Source of the DNA: Ampelocalamus luodianensis
Lineage: Eukaryota; Streptophyta; Magnoliopsida; Poales; Poaceae
Reading direction: 5' to 3'
Length of the DNA: 64,000 nt
NCBI GenBank assembly: GCA_036346255.1
Contig: CM070618.1
Location: forward strand, 58,911,655-58,975,654
Shown here: positions 21,364-33,381 of the stretch, in pieces
Layout of the letters: each line of letters begins with the position of its first letter
How positions within the stretch are numbered: position 1 is the first letter of the stretch
Position numbers and translations under genes: made by a program
The notes under the pieces: model-generated
Told to the model about the DNA's origin: nothing
The model's database searches: none
Seen by the model: the letters and a program-made list of their open reading frames with translations, nothing else

Positions 21364-23218
21364 ATGGCCGAGGTACCGACGCCATCTCTCACGAGTCATT
21401 GCTGACACCGGGCCGAACTTCTCGGGAAGTGATGCAAGACTTGACTACAAGAAGAGGCCAACGCTTCGTGGCTATCGGTACAAGGTGGGAGAACGACGCT
21501 CGGAGGGTGGAAGTGCCGATCTACTCCGACCGCCGCGAACACGATCTTCCACACCTTCCACGCCCGATCCGATGCGACACCTTCGCGATGGCATTCGTGA
21601 TGCAGCGAGAGGCGCTCGTCGACTCCACCACATCTACGCATCGCCACCTCAACGGCACTGGTTTCACTATTACCCGATGCATCTTCCGACTGCATCGACA
21701 ACGCCTTCCGCACCGCCAAGGAAGAAGATTCCCGAGCCGACGCACCACTGTGGACTTAACGGGCACCGACTATGCCTACGGAATACCGAGGACCTCGCAT
21801 CGCCAAGATGGTTTGGAGTACGCAGTAGCAAGGATCAAGGCATTGGAAGCGAACTAGCTAGCTACAAGGCCGCTAGGGTAGCTCCAATGAGATAGACTAT
21901 ACCCCAAGACACCATAGATGTTTTCGATTAGTCCGTGACGATAGTCACGAATTATGAGCTATCAATTACCCTTGTGATAGCCATAATCCATTAATAAAAT
22001 AAATGAATAAAAGAACTATTTTGAAAAGTTGGTTCTTTATTGTGTGTTTATTGGTTCTTGGGCTATTTTAGATTTATCCTCTTAGAATTTCTACCATCTT
22101 ATCTAAATCTCTGAGGATCCCGCAGATGGTGACCACCGCAGAACTAAGAACTGCAAAGCAGCAGCGTCGAGGACAAGGAAACGATCAGCGGATCATCAAA
22201 ACAATCACGCCCACGCCACCACCACCACCGCAGTATGACCGATCGGCGCCAGATGATGGCGAATCGCACTCATCCGATTGACCTTCTTGTCCAATCGCCG
22301 CAGAACGCAGAATGCTCGCCGCTACAAGCAGCAGCAGCCCCGCCCACCCCGCACCACCAAAGGTTGACCATGTCGAATTTATGAGAATGCGCCCGCCGAC
22401 TTTCTCAAGCAAGATCGAACCAATGGACGCCAGCATCGCGCCGGGCCATTGGGAAGAAACTGGATATTAGTTAGTGCTCTGACCGTGAGAGGGTTTTGTT
22501 TGCCTCTCACCAGCTGAATGGTCCCGCATTAGAATGGTGGGACAACTACTGCATCGCACACATTGATGCTAAGTCCATCACATGGGCCGACTTTGTGCAA
22601 GCCTTCCGTCATGCACACATCCCGACGGGGATGATGACATTAAAGAGGAAGGAGTTCCACGCACTTCGCCAGGGCAACCGTACGGTGAATGAGTATCTTC
22701 ACCGTTTCAACCAACTTGCCCGCTACGCCCAAACCGACGAGCTAGAGATGAGGACAGACAGAAAGGTTCTTGAAGGATTAAATGACGATATCTCTGTCCA
22801 ACTCATTTCTCAGAATTTCACCGACTTTCAGCAGTTGGTGGATAAACCAATCAGCAGAGGCCAAACACACAAAATGGAGAACCGCAGCGAGGATGGCCGC
22901 CGAGGTTCAACGCAGAGGTTTGCCCAAACTCGCATCTCCACACCGCACCGCAACAACGTGGGAAGTTTCAACCTTCCACATCCCGCACTTCCCAAGACGC
23001 CATTAACGCCCAACCTCCAACTTCCGTGGCACTTCATCGAGGGCGGCCGCAGAAGCACTCTAACTCTCGCCCCGAGTAACGTGCTTCCACCGCAACGAGA
23101 CGGGCATTACGCCAATAAATGCCCGGTTAGCGCAAGGCTTGGCACCAAAAGGCCAACCTTAGGAGTTGCAACCACCGCGCACCAACCGATCAGCAGCAAG
23201 TTCACCAAGGGACGGTGA
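21364..23218 (+). pseudogene. Tekay gag (broken)
   Basis: A likely start ATG is at 21364 (MAEVPT), followed by frame breaks. Around 22360-22430 the lead-in FMRMRPPTFSS can be read. 22496-23218 is a 240-codon open stretch with the gag core: ASHQLNGPALEWWDNY, ITWADFVQAFRHAHIP, LKRKEFHALRQGNRTVNEYLHRF. A zinc-knuckle remnant HYANKCP is near 23105. Gag builds the particle and binds RNA. The open part contains normal numbers of CAG/CTG, the broken part fewer. Confidence 0.8.
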
Positions 23219-23221
23219 ACC

Positions 23222-23460
23222 ATGTCACCGCCGAGGAAGCTCAGCAAGCCAAACGTTGTTCTTGGTAATGCTCGCAATTCAAGATTAGCATCTGCCTTAT
23301 TTGATTCCGAGCTTCACATTTTTTCGTGTCAAATAAGTTTGTGGGAAAATATGGGTTACCTGATCCTCCTTAACCACCCCATGATAATCCTTTCCCTGCT
23401 CGTAAATGAGAACCAGCTTCTATGCCTTAATCTCACCCTTGAGATATCCGAGTAACTTTT
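23222..23460 (+). pseudogene. Tekay protease (broken)
   Basis: VVLGNARNSRLASALFDSE matches the entry to a chromovirus protease, with FDS where F-D-S-G-A is expected. The frame then shifts, but MIILSLL... continues. Aspartic protease for polyprotein maturation, not functional here. Confidence 0.6.
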
Positions 23461-23849
23461 CTAGCAGATCCGATAGTTTTACACTCCCAAGGTCCGGATG
23501 TAATACTTGGAATGGACTGCTAGCCAAAAATCATGGTCAAATAGATCTGGCTAATAGATCCATCACCCTTATTAATGAGCAAGGTGTGTTGAATTCAAAC
23601 TCGAGACCCGCATCAAGGAAGCTCCTGCTCACCAAATTGAAGGAAGTAAAATCGAAGACATACCGTGGCACGGAATATCCTCGATGTCTTTCCAGATGAT
23701 CTATCCGATGCCACCGATAGGGACATTATGTTCCTAATTGACTCGTTCCCGGACACCCGATCTCAAGAGGCCCTACGCATGCCACCAACGAAGTTAGCGT
23801 AACTAAAGAAACAAATCAAGAGTCGCGGCAAAGGGTACATTCGACCCGC

Positions 23850-24960
23850 TTCGCCATGGGGAGCACCAGATTATTCGCCAAGAAGAAAGACAATAGTATG
23901 AGAATGTGCGTTGATTACCGATCACTCAATGAGGTGACCATCAAGAACAAATACCCGTTACCTGTAATCGATGATCTGCTCGACGATTGAAGGGAGCAAG
24001 CGCCTTCAAGATTGATCTGAGATCCGTTATCATCAATCAAGATCGCATCGTAAGATATTTTGAAGACCGCCACCACAAGATATGGACTGATGAGTTTACG
24101 AATGTCCTTCTGACTAACTAACGCCGCCCTACTTCATGAATATGATGAACAAAGTGTTCATGGAATTCTCGATAAATTCGTGGTCGCTTTTATTGACGAT
24201 ATTCTCATCTATTCAAGGACGAAGAAGAGCACGAAGCATCTCAGATGATCCTAGACAAGCTCGTGGAGCACCAACTTTATGCCAAGTTCAAAGAAAAGCG
24301 ACTCAAGCTAACTCAAGTTGCATTCTTGACATATTGTATCCGCAGAGGAATTGAAGTAGATCCCGCCAAGGTTGAGGCACTAATGGACTGAAACAACCTG
24401 CATCACCACCGAGGTGAGAAGTTTCTTGGACCGGCAGGCTATTATCGCTGCTCATCGGTTTTTTCAAACTTGCCAAACCCATGACCGAACTTCAAGAAAG
24501 AGAAGAAGTTTGATTGGTCAAGCGCTCGTGAAGAAAGCTTCCAAGAGCAAAAGAGGCTAGTCTCAAGACCGTGTTATTATTACCGACATCCGCAAGGATT
24601 TTGAGATCTTTTGTGACGATCCCGCCAAGGCCTCTGATGTGTACCGATGCAAGAAGGCAAAGTTGTAGCTATGCATCCCGCCAGCTTGAGGCCGCACGGC
24701 GGAATTACCCGACTCACGATCCGAGTTAGCAAGAATTGTGCATGCTCAAAATCGCAGATTATCTCATTGGTAATCACGTGAGATTTTCACGACCATAAAA
24801 GCCCAAGTACATATTCACGCAGCCCGAGCTCAATCTCCGACAGAGGAGATGGTTGGAGTTGATAAAGGATTACGACCTCTGAATCCATTATCATCCAGGC
24901 AAAGCCAATGTAGTAGCAGATGCCTTGAGCAGAAAAGCATATTGCAACACCATCATGGTG
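23850..24960 (+). pseudogene. Tekay reverse transcriptase and RNase H (broken)
   Basis: 23881-23987 reads KKDNSMRMCVDYRSLNEVTIKNKY followed by PLPVIDDLLDD, the first reverse transcriptase motifs. FIDD, the chromovirus catalytic box, is at 24189-24200 within FVVAFIDDILIYS. RNase H fragments (near 24790-24930) follow, among them the HPGKANVVADALSRKA-like end at about 24890-24935. At least six frame breaks separate these pieces. Confidence 0.75.
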
Positions 24961-25079
24961 CAAAGAAATCACCAGAGTCAGATGAAGAATCAAGCACTGA
25001 ACCGAGATTGTCAACCAAGGTTGCGCAACGCTTTGGAAGTTCAACCGACTCTTCAGGATCAGATCAGAACAAAACAGTT

Positions 25080-26204
25080 GGAAGATGAAGACATTCAGAA
25101 ATCAAGAAGAATATGAGAAGAGGCAAAGCCCTGTGTTTCTCTCAAGATGAGCAAGGGACAGCAGTGGTTCGAGACCGCATTCAGTGCCCAACCAGCCAGG
25201 AGATAAAGGAGTCGATTCTCAAAGAAGCTCATGAGTCGCCATACTCCATACATCCCGGTAGCACCAAATGTACCAGACTTAAAGGAGAAATATTGGTGGG
25301 TCAACATGAAGCGTGAAATTGCTGATTTCGCCGCCTGCTGTGACGCTCACAAAGAGTCAAGGCACAACACCAAAGACCCGCTGTCTATTGCGACCATTAC
25401 CAATTCCCGAGTGGAAGTGGGAAGAAATTGGTATGGATTTCATCACCGACTCTCAGACCCAATCAGATATGACTCCATCCGGGTAGTAATTGACCTAAGT
25501 TAACTAAAGTAGCCCACTTTATTCCCGCAAGACCACCTACCGAGCAAAGAAGCTAGCAGAGTTGTACATGGCCGTGATCGATGCCCGCATGGAGTACCCA
25601 AAAGATTATGTCCGATGAGGTTCTCGCCACTCTCGGTTCGAAAAGTCCGCATGAAGCCTTGGGAACCCGACTCAACTTCAAAGACGCATACCATCCCAGC
25701 ACGGATGGGCGCATGAGCGCACGAATCAAGTTCTTGAAGATATGCTTCGAGCCCGTGCCTAGACTTCGGAAAGGTTGGGACAAGGACCCGCCATATGCCG
25801 AAGTTCTCATACAATAATAGCTACCAAGCCGCTTTGCGATGGCTCCCTTTGAAGCTCAGATGGTAGGAAGTGCCAAACCCGCTCCTATGGGATCGTAGAG
25901 AGCGTCAACCCTTGGACCCGAGTTGATCAAAGAAGCCGAAAGTAAAGTGAAAACTATACAGAGCGCCTCAGCAGCCCAATCCCGACAAAAGAGTTATGCC
26001 GATAACCGCTGAGGAACTAAGCTTTGAGGTAGGAGATGTTGTCTATCTCAGAGTGACCCCACTTAGAGGTGTGAGGAGATTCCAGACAAAAGGTAAACTC
26101 GCACCCAGGTATATCGGGCCATACAAGATCTTGGCAAAACGTGGGGAAGTAGCTTATCAGCTAGAGCTGCTGTAAGCCCTGCGGCGAAGCATAACGTCTT
26201 CCAC
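25080..26204 (+). pseudogene. Tekay integrase (broken)
   Basis: Zinc-binding region at about 25205-25350: ILKEAHESPYSIHPGSTK, then LKEKYWWVNMKREIADF with AACCDAH replacing the usual second Cys pair. Catalytic core pieces are near 25410-25700 (a WYGFHH stretch for the usual DFI, DEVLATLGSK, AYHPSTDGR). C-terminal YLRVTPLRGVRRF-type and APRYIGPYKIL sequence lies at 26040-26140. Several frame breaks and a deranged catalytic region rule out activity. Confidence 0.75.
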
Positions 26205-26456
26205 GTGTCGCAATTAAAGAAATGCCTGCGAGCGGCAGAAGACCATACCTTTCTGGAAAGCTTTGACCTTCAAGAAGATCTCACCTACGTGGAGCGACCA
26301 ATTAAAATCCTGGATGTCGCAGAACGTGTTACCAGAAGCAGAATCATCAGATCGTACAAGGTGCAATGGAGTCATCATCCAGAAAATGAAGCTACATGGG
26401 AGAATGAAGACGAACTCAAGGCCAACTACCCTGATCTTTTTGCTAACCAAGCCTGA
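26205..26456 (+). CDS. Chromodomain end of Tekay integrase (intact fragment)
   Basis: 83 codons open: VSQLKKCLRAAEDHTF-type linker, then YVERPIKILDVAERVTRSRII, YKVQWSHHPENEATWENEDEL and the end YPDLFANQA. The aromatic positions Y/W/W and the EATWE motif are those of group II chromodomains in plant chromoviruses, which can guide insertion to particular chromatin. It is the C-terminal part of pol, not a separate gene; the M-like start is arbitrary. Confidence 0.8.
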   Translation: MSQLKKCLRAAEDHTFLESFDLQEDLTYVERPIKILDVAERVTRSRIIRSYKVQWSHHPENEATWENEDELKANYPDLFANQA

Positions 26457-26475
26457 ATCTCGGGGTCAAGATTCC

Positions 26476-26493
26476 CTTTAAGGGGAGTAGGTT
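26476..26493 (+). other. Polypurine tract of Tekay element
   Basis: TTTAAGGGGAGTAGGTT directly precedes the 3' LTR start TGTAACAG, the usual arrangement for plus-strand priming. Confidence 0.65.
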
Positions 26494-29400
26494 TGTAACA
26501 GCCCAAATTTTAAATTCCAGTTGAAAATAAAGTTTAATTATTTTATTGGATTTTTGTGGAATTTTCAAAAGCTTTTTCTTAATTAATTTAAAGCTAAACA
26601 AATTTATTTGCAAAATCCATTACCAGATAATAGCTGGAAATATTTTTCTTAAGTCCTAAATGCCTCAGAGAATTTCTGTGAATTTTCTCAAAAACTGTGG
26701 ACTTAATTTGCTATTTTCTAAAAGCTTAATTGAATTATCAGCAATTAATTAAATGAGAAATCAAAAGAAATTCCTAAAACAGTATTCGGGCCGAAACCAC
26801 CTCGGCCCAGGCCAATTCCCGCGCGAGCGCAGCCCACGCGGCCCACTCCACCCGCGCCTTCCCTCCTTCTCTTGCTGACAGCGGGGTCCACCCGTCAGCC
26901 TCTCCTTTTCTCTCTCTCACGCCTGCACCAACGCGTCCCGACCGTCGGATTAAAATCCAACGACCAGAACTCCACGATGCATTCAGAGGGTCCGAATGTT
27001 CCACTCAACCAGGACCGTCAGATCTACATCCAACGGCCTTCGTGCATCAGTCACTTAACTGCTCACTCGCACACCCCCGCGTTCTATCGTGACCGTTGGA
27101 TTAAAATCCAACGGCTGCGCCCAAACTTAACTAATCGGTTCACATGTTCTATCTCTGCCGTCCGATCAAAATCAGACGTACCCCCATCATCTTCCTCCAT
27201 TCCTTCTTCTTCCTCCCCTCCTTCCTTTTCTCGCCCGCGAAGACCGCCATGGATGCGATTCGGAGAGCTTCCATATCCGGCGAAATCGTGATCTAGCCCC
27301 CTATGTATCGCGCGCATTAACAACCCCGCATCACACCGCGTCCCTCACGGCCCTTTCTTTCCTTTCTCCGGCCCCGAATCCCGCTGATCCAACCGCGGAC
27401 CCGCGCAGACCTTCTTGCGCCCTACGAAGCTCCGGCCACGCTCATGTCCTATAAATAGGAGCCCTGGGTGCGCCTCAACCTCCACACCTCAGCGCCGCCA
27501 CCCACGTAGCCCCTCCGTCGCCGTAGCGCCCTGATTCCAAAGATCTACGCTGGTGAAGCACCGCGGTTCTTCCCCGTTTCTGGCACCACCAGAGCTTCTC
27601 CGTCCCCGCCGTCGGCACCATCGTCATCGCCGCAGTCGTGCGAAGCTGCTGCCGCCACCCTTTTCGCCGGAGGACCTCGGGATCTTCTTCCCCGTTGACG
27701 ACCGCATGCCGCCACCGCCAAACACCGTCGCCGACGACCTTTCCGCCCCGCTCCGCCGCCGTTTTGGTAACACCTGGATTCGCATTGCTCCACTCTACAT
27801 TTTGCGCACCTTCACTTCCCTCGCCGTGGCGCATAGCGCCGGCGAGCTCGTCACCAGAGTCACCGTTCCCGTCGGGCACACGTGGCTAGACCACGTCGTC
27901 GCCAGGTCAGCGCCACCTCGGTACTTTTGCTTGCGTGGCTGCCATGTGGCAACCCACGTGGTTGCCGGCGGGGCAGTCCACGCAATCTCGCACACCAAAA
28001 GACCGTGGACTTGGTCCACATGAGCCGTGCCTATGACACGAGGGACCCACCTGTCAGGAATTAATGTAATTCCTTTAATTTTTGGAAAATTCATCGCTGG
28101 CGTCAGCATTGCGCAATAATTGATTTTCCAGTAGAAAATTAATTCCAGAAATTCAATTAAATTGCAGATTTAGTTTAAAAACTTCAAAAATTCATATCTT
28201 TTGCATCTGAACTCCAAATTGGGTGGTTCAAGTTGAAAAATTTGTCTAAAATCATAATCTAGCTAACTAAAGCAAAATATTTCAATTTGGAGTTATTTTG
28301 AGCTGAGTTTTTGAATTTTATTTGAATTTGAAGTAATTTGTCGTATTTTCGCGTATAGACCTCGACGACTCCGGAGAGTTAGATCCTTCCGACGATTTAG
28401 AATTTCAAGACTTCAACGAAGGCAAGTTACACTATTGATCATGTTGTTCCCAGTATTTTAAATTATTTAATTTCTGTCTTTAAATTACTATTGCATGCAT
28501 ATGTTTATATATAGTTTAAATGTCCTGTTTGTATATAGTTATTCCAATCTCCATTGTACGGCCAATTTGATTATTGAATATGAATACCATGTCGCCCTTA
28601 GGCAAAATACTACTAAAATTTGTCATATGCTTAGCCATGCTTAGATCACATTTATTTGGGAAGGTTTAGCCAAATCCTTTACAATTTGATTTTAAATTGA
28701 TTCTGGTATTGTTTTACCACAAAAGGCTTATTAAGATGTTTTACTCCAAATAAAATAAAATGGGTTTGGACTTGGCGAGATGGATGTATGGTGGGTGCAG
28801 AGTTCATGCACGGCCTAATCTGTTAGGATTAAGGCCCATGGGTTTATTTCAATGGAAAGTCGCCAAGTCAATTAAGGACCGGTCTTTGAGCGTATTTTGC
28901 TACGCCTAATCGCATTCCACCACATGTCCGAATGGGACAGATTTGGCTAAATAACTGTGGTGTCTTAGTGTTATTTGTGCTATGTTGTATGTGTGGGTGT
29001 TGGTTAGACATTAGTCTCACCGCGCAAGAGGGGCTTCCGAGGATGGTTAGTCCAATGGTAGCTAAACCTTAGCGGCATAAATACATTAAGACACCGCTTG
29101 TAACGGTCTCATGATAATTGCTTAGTCACACGCTTCGAAGCGTGCTTTGGCCGACATTAAAAGCATATTATCTCGTGGGTAAAGCTGCACAAACTCGCAG
29201 AGTAGAAACTATTCGAATAGTCGCGTCCGCGTCATGGACATGCTAGCAAAGCCACTCTAAGTTAGACTTATTTTTGGTTTATAAAATGATTTCCACACAT
29301 GATTTTAGGATGGATAATCCTATGGTAAAATGGGGCGGTTAGCCAAATGTTAGGAGGGTATCCTTCACTATTCATTTAATGGAGGTTATCCACTATTCAT

Positions 29401-29880
29401 TGTCATCTTAATCACTGATTTCAGTTATATTATTAAGACTGGCCTTAGAAAATTATTAATAGTATTTAATCTGAAAATGCTGTTTATGCAAAATAACCCT
29501 GCCATTATCCTTTGTTTACCCTATGCATGCATTAACTTTCAATATTGGGTGTAACTTGCAAGCACGGAAGTTGTGCTTACTCTTGCTGAATAATCTTTAT
29601 TCAGGAGAAGACCTCTATCAGGACGGTGAGGATCTGGACGAATAGGCTACGTCCCCAGACGATTGCCTGTGGCAAGTCGTGTGGCCTACTACTACTACTT
29701 TTCCGCTGTGTTACCTCTTTTCTATTTGGCCTCAGGCCCTTTTTGTAATAAACTCAGAATTATTATTAATAAAGAGCGTGATATGATTTTGCTATCACTT
29801 TTGTTGACTGTGTACACTGGAAATCCTGAACTAGTGTATAAACACAGAGAATTCGGGATCCTTCGCTCCCGGGTTCGACA
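26494..29880 (+). repeat. Tekay 3' LTR
   Basis: 3,387 bp with TATA box CCTATAAATAGG at 27448-27459. It begins TGTAACAGCCC and ends GTTCGACA, followed by CTGAT. It preserves more CAG/CTG sites than the 5' LTR and is about 110 bp longer, mostly from small gaps in the 5' copy. The GTGGGTAAAG box is at about 29176-29186. Confidence 0.9.
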
Positions 29881-29885
29881 CTGAT

Positions 29886-31876
29886 GAAGAGGACACCACT
29901 TGTTATTTTTCTTGTATTCATTGGTCGTGGCTTTAGCCTTGCCATGACCAGTATAATCATTTCTTTCTTTGGTAAATTTTTCAGGAACAACAAGAACCTC
30001 CTTATCGTTGGTTTTGCCGTGTTTCCTTTTCTTAAGGGCCTTCTTTTACTTCTTTTCTGTCCTATCTAAGCCGGATTGGGGGATTTTATCTTTTCGATCA
30101 ATGACCTCATTCCACTCAACCACTTCGCTGGCTGTCGCGTACTTGTCAGCCATGTCGAACAGCTCGATGGTTGTTCGTGGGGGATGTATAGCTAAATCCT
30201 CCGTAAACCTTCGGTTTCTCAATCCCGCTTTGAAGGCTTGGATAACAGAATCAGAAGGTCGCAAAGTTGCTCCCAAGTATACACGGACCCGACCGGTAGG
30301 TTAAGCAACCATGATCGGGCTGATCCTTTCTAATACCGTGGGAAGATACTTAGCCATTACATTTTCATCACCACCAGCGGCTCTAATAGCGGTGGTGTAT
30401 ATTTGGAGAAATTCCAAAGGGTTTTGGGTCCCACTGAATTTATCCAAATTGGCCGGTTGGAACCTATTTGGCCAATGCACAGCCTGGAGCCCCGCGGAGA
30501 AGGCTCGACAACCTGTGATAGTTTCATGGCGCCTTCTTTGAAAAGGTGCCGGATTGTAATAGGCCGGAGACCCATTTCTAAAACTAGATTGCCGGTGCTC
30601 CGGTGTCCCGACTCGGTCGCGGACGTTACTAGAACGCATCCAACCGCTTGCCTGATTTAGATGATGTCGAAGATCATCAGGTCCAAGCGATTGCTCCTCT
30701 CGATGAAGTGAGGGTGAGGATTCCTGGAACAGTCTTCTCCCCTCATGACTTGTTGGTTGAAATCGTCGAGGTGGTCTTGGTATCAGCTGGTCTTCAACAC
30801 GACCATGCTGACCCCTGCTTCGGGAAGAATGCTGGGATGAAGTCATGGTCTGACTTTGCGAGTGACTTCGCTCCGATATGCTTCAGGTGTTGCATAGTTT
30901 GTTGGATAATCTCTGATACTTGACCTACAAGTTGGACAAAACCTGGAGTCTCTACCAAAGCAGGGTCAGAAGTATTTAACATATCTCTAACTCGCTGCAG
31001 GTTTTGTATTGTTACCGAGGGTCTCAAAGGGTTTCTACCAGAAGAGGGTGTCTGATGGCCTGAATCCCCCGATGTCCTTGTCGGTCTTGCCTGGTCCCTT
31101 ACATTGGCTGAGGCAGGAACAGGCGAATTAACTGATGGACGTCCACCAGTTTTGTTACCTCTGGCATTTGGTGCTTGACCGCTCGTACCATCTCCGTTAT
31201 TATATGGTGGCGAGGCAACGTATGGAGGACCGTAGACGGCATTTTGATCTGTATCTCTGATTGCATTGACCTCGTGCTTCCAGCAGTGATCCTCCGATGA
31301 GCTTCCGTCGTAATCGATAGAGAGCCTTTCAGAGCTTCTGCGAGAATCTTCCACGATGGAGAGTAGTCGGTGATCAGCACTTCCTGAGGTTTTCGTAAGG
31401 GTCTCAACCTGATCCAATGAATTTCCGATCGTATGCTGAGCCTTATCATCCCCACTTGGTTTATGACCAGTGGGGGTTTCATTGACACCATCACCAGGTG
31501 TCGGTTGGCTCCTGGAATTGCTAGAAGCCGTTGGTGAGTACCTGTCAACCATGATCGCATCAATGGTATATTGATCATCGAGTTGCGATGTTGAATTTTT
31601 GTCACCTTTTTTGCCGGTCGAAAAGTCCGGGCTTGCCGATGCTTTTGGGTGTTCCGAACTGGTCGGAAACACTTCCTCTGAAACCGCCACTAGTCGTAGC
31701 GGTGTATCCTCATCCATCTGGTCGACCTCGCTGATATCTCCGATAGGCGAACCGGCGGAGGAGGAGGATGACGAAGAAACTCCATTTTCCTCCATGGCAC
31801 GGATGCATGTGTCCATGTTGAGGTTGGAGTAGTCCGCCAAATCGAACCAGTTTTCTTCATCCCAACTTTCCGCCAT
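29886..31876 (-). pseudogene. Tat A gag (broken, split by Tekay)
   Basis: Start ATG at 31876 (MAESWDEENWFDLADYS), about 80 bp after the primer binding site; an earlier in-frame GTG is not needed. A long Ser/Asp-rich N-terminal region is open to about 30794. Next come frame breaks and the gag core (NLDKFSGTQNPLEFLQIYTT, then ...AFKAGLRNRRFTEDLAIHPP and MADKYATASEV). The zinc finger begins KNNKWCPLHQ at about 29886-29915 and is completed beyond the Tekay insertion by QAGHDLRNC (17934 downward). The insertion thus falls inside a zinc finger codon run. Confidence 0.75.
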
Positions 31877-31956
31877 AACCACATGAGCGATTACAAACGG
31901 GCAATGGAGAAAGATTTGATGAGCAAAGTAATTCTTTCAAGATTTCACACCGCGTT

Positions 31957-31973
31957 CCCCACGGACGACGCCA
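31957..31973 (-). other. Primer binding site of Tat A
   Basis: Minus strand TGGCGTCGTCCGTGGGG, two bases after the 5' LTR end. It resembles TGGCGCCGTCTGTGGGG, frequent in Tat-type elements. Confidence 0.7.
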
Positions 31974-31975
31974 GC

Positions 31976-32656
31976 TGTCGACGATCAAGACGTCGATTAC
32001 GAAAAGAAAAGGAGAAGATGATGTGGGAAATCTAGGGTAATAATGGACCGCTCTTATTAGTATGAACTGGGTTTCTGAGGATGCCTCTGACTAGATGGTG
32101 AACTACTCCTGTTTACACTGAGAACACTACTTGTTATCTTACAATGCCAGACTTAAAACACGAATCTAAGGTCTATGTTTCAGTCTGATGCGTCTCTCCT
32201 TTTGCTCCGTCCATGCTCCATCTTTAAATAGCCCTTGAAGAGGTGGCAGTTACTTCTGGAGAAGACGTCTAATGTGAAGTGTCGTGACTGGTCGGAGTTG
32301 GATGACGGTTGATGGTGAGTCAACTGTTCGACGGTTGTATGTTTATGAGACACACAACCTCATGGTGGTTGTTCATCAGTGTTTTAGGATAAGAAACGTC
32401 GTGTGGTATGGAATATGCACATGTTCCATTCATCACACTGAAGAGAATATATCTGGAATCAGTTCCAAATATCAGTTCATACTTTTACGAGCGGTTCTCA
32501 CGGTGGGAGCTTGGCACAGACCTTCGTCCGAGGGTACCCACGTAACCTCTGGAATCTCTACCACTAGTGGGGTCATGCACCTCACGGGTTACGACCATAA
32601 AGACGTATGATCTGTTATGTATTAAAAATAATACATAGAGGTTTTAATCCTCGTCA
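31976..32656 (-). repeat. Tat A 5' LTR
   Basis: 681 bp. Minus strand begins TGACGAGGATTAAAACC and ends CGTCGACA; it matches 9023-9704. The outer end is followed by AGTAT (32657-32661). The short LTR length fits the family. Confidence 0.85.
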
Positions 32657-32730
32657 AGTATTATGAGGAAATATGATGTCACATGGCTATTAAATATACC
32701 CCTTATAGTCTTAAGGGGGAAGCCAATCAG

Positions 32731-32905
32731 GTGGTCGTGAGTTATGCTACAACCATCCCATAGTCGTAAGTCCTTCTATGACTACCATATGATCGTAAGT
32801 TCTTCTACGATCACCTCTGGTCATAAGTCCTTCTACGACCAGTAACCAGTTGTAAGGTTGTCTACGACTATTACCTGGTCGTAAGTCTTTCTACGACCAG
32901 ACCTG
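32731..32905. repeat. Six tandem GTCGTA/TACGAC dyad units in Tat B U3
   Basis: Units of about 28-30 bp, consensus TGGTCGTAAGT-CTTCTACGACC with spacer; each is an imperfect inverted repeat able to form a hairpin. Some units have T/C changes matched or unmatched on the other arm. They lie upstream of the LTR TATA box, so they could be enhancer-like elements. Confidence 0.75.
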
Positions 32906-33127
32906 TCATGACTTTCTCATAGTTTATTGGGTCCACTTGTGTGTAGGCCCAATTAACTATGAGATCTGAGCAGTTAATATACGCAGTTATTCTCTGGAGT
33001 AACTGTATGTAACACACTATTATCTCTGGTTGGTAACACACGTGCGGAGGTTACTACTCCGGTGATTACTATCATTATTACAGAATAATGGGGCGTCTCT
33101 TGACCTGGAACGACTACCTCTGCACGT

Positions 33128-33138
33128 ACTATAAAAAG
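33128..33138 (+). promoter_or_regulatory. TATA box of Tat B LTR
   Basis: ACTATAAAAAG about 245 bp before the LTR end, in the orientation of Tat B. Confidence 0.6.
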
Positions 33139-33381
33139 ACTTCAGTTAGAGAGAAATGGGAGGTGATCGAGACGCAATTAGTAGTAGTATAAGCTCAAGT
33201 CTTTCCACTGATTGTAACCAGGATACCCAATACAATACACACAGGAGTAGGGTTGTTATTCTCTCCAGAGAAGGCCCGAACCTGTATAAAAATCCCCGTG
33301 TCTTCTCTGTCTGCGTGATCAATTGTGGAGACCCCACGAATCAAATAATCTTTACGTAAGATCGATTCTAAAACACCGACA

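Larger units (their letters stand above)
17935..29880 (+). mobile_element. Tekay-type chromovirus (Ty3) inserted in Tat A gag
   Basis: 11,946 bp, flanked by CTGAT at 17930-17934 and 29881-29885. LTRs 17935-21208 and 26494-29880 start TGTAACAGCCC and end GTTCGACA. Order: 5' LTR, degenerate primer site, gag, protease, reverse transcriptase, RNase H, integrase, chromodomain, polypurine tract, 3' LTR. A chromodomain at the end of integrase defines chromoviruses; the Tekay assignment rests on domain order, LTR ends and the long LTRs. The perfect duplication and similar LTRs suggest a fairly recent insertion, yet the coding region is full of frame breaks. Confidence 0.9.
9023..32656 (-). mobile_element. 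Tat-like Ty3 element A (minus strand), holding a Tekay element
   Basis: Complete by structure. The 5' LTR is 31976-32656, and the primer binding site TGGCGTCGTCCGTGG (31959-31973) follows on the minus strand. Then come gag, protease, reverse transcriptase/RNase H, integrase, an antisense gene on the plus strand (9993-12909), a polypurine tract and the 3' LTR 9023-9704. AGTAT duplications at 9018-9022 and 32657-32661 mark it as an insertion into Tat B's LTR. Without the Tekay insert (17935-29880) and one CTGAT copy it would be about 11.7 kb. The primer site type and antisense gene fit the Tat lineage. All coding regions are broken. Confidence 0.85.
32657..33381 (+). repeat. Tat B 3' LTR, main part
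   Basis: It continues the LTR begun at 8974 after the Tat A insertion; full length about 770 bp. Contents: six tandem dyad units (32731-32905), a 16-bp stem with one mismatch (32916-32931 with 32948-32963), and a TATA box ACTATAAAAAG (33128-33138). Then comes R-U5, ending ...AAACACCGACA. The next base is Copia LTR sequence (CTATGTTTGACC). Confidence 0.75.

Noticed and set aside
21399..21895. Overlapping frames of 136 and 152 codons as separate genes
   Set aside because: They occupy the broken N-terminal gag region of the Tekay element; compatible with frame loss, no independent domain.
30046..30541. Plus-strand frames opposite Tat A gag as genes
   Set aside because: Shadows of the gag core read on the minus strand.
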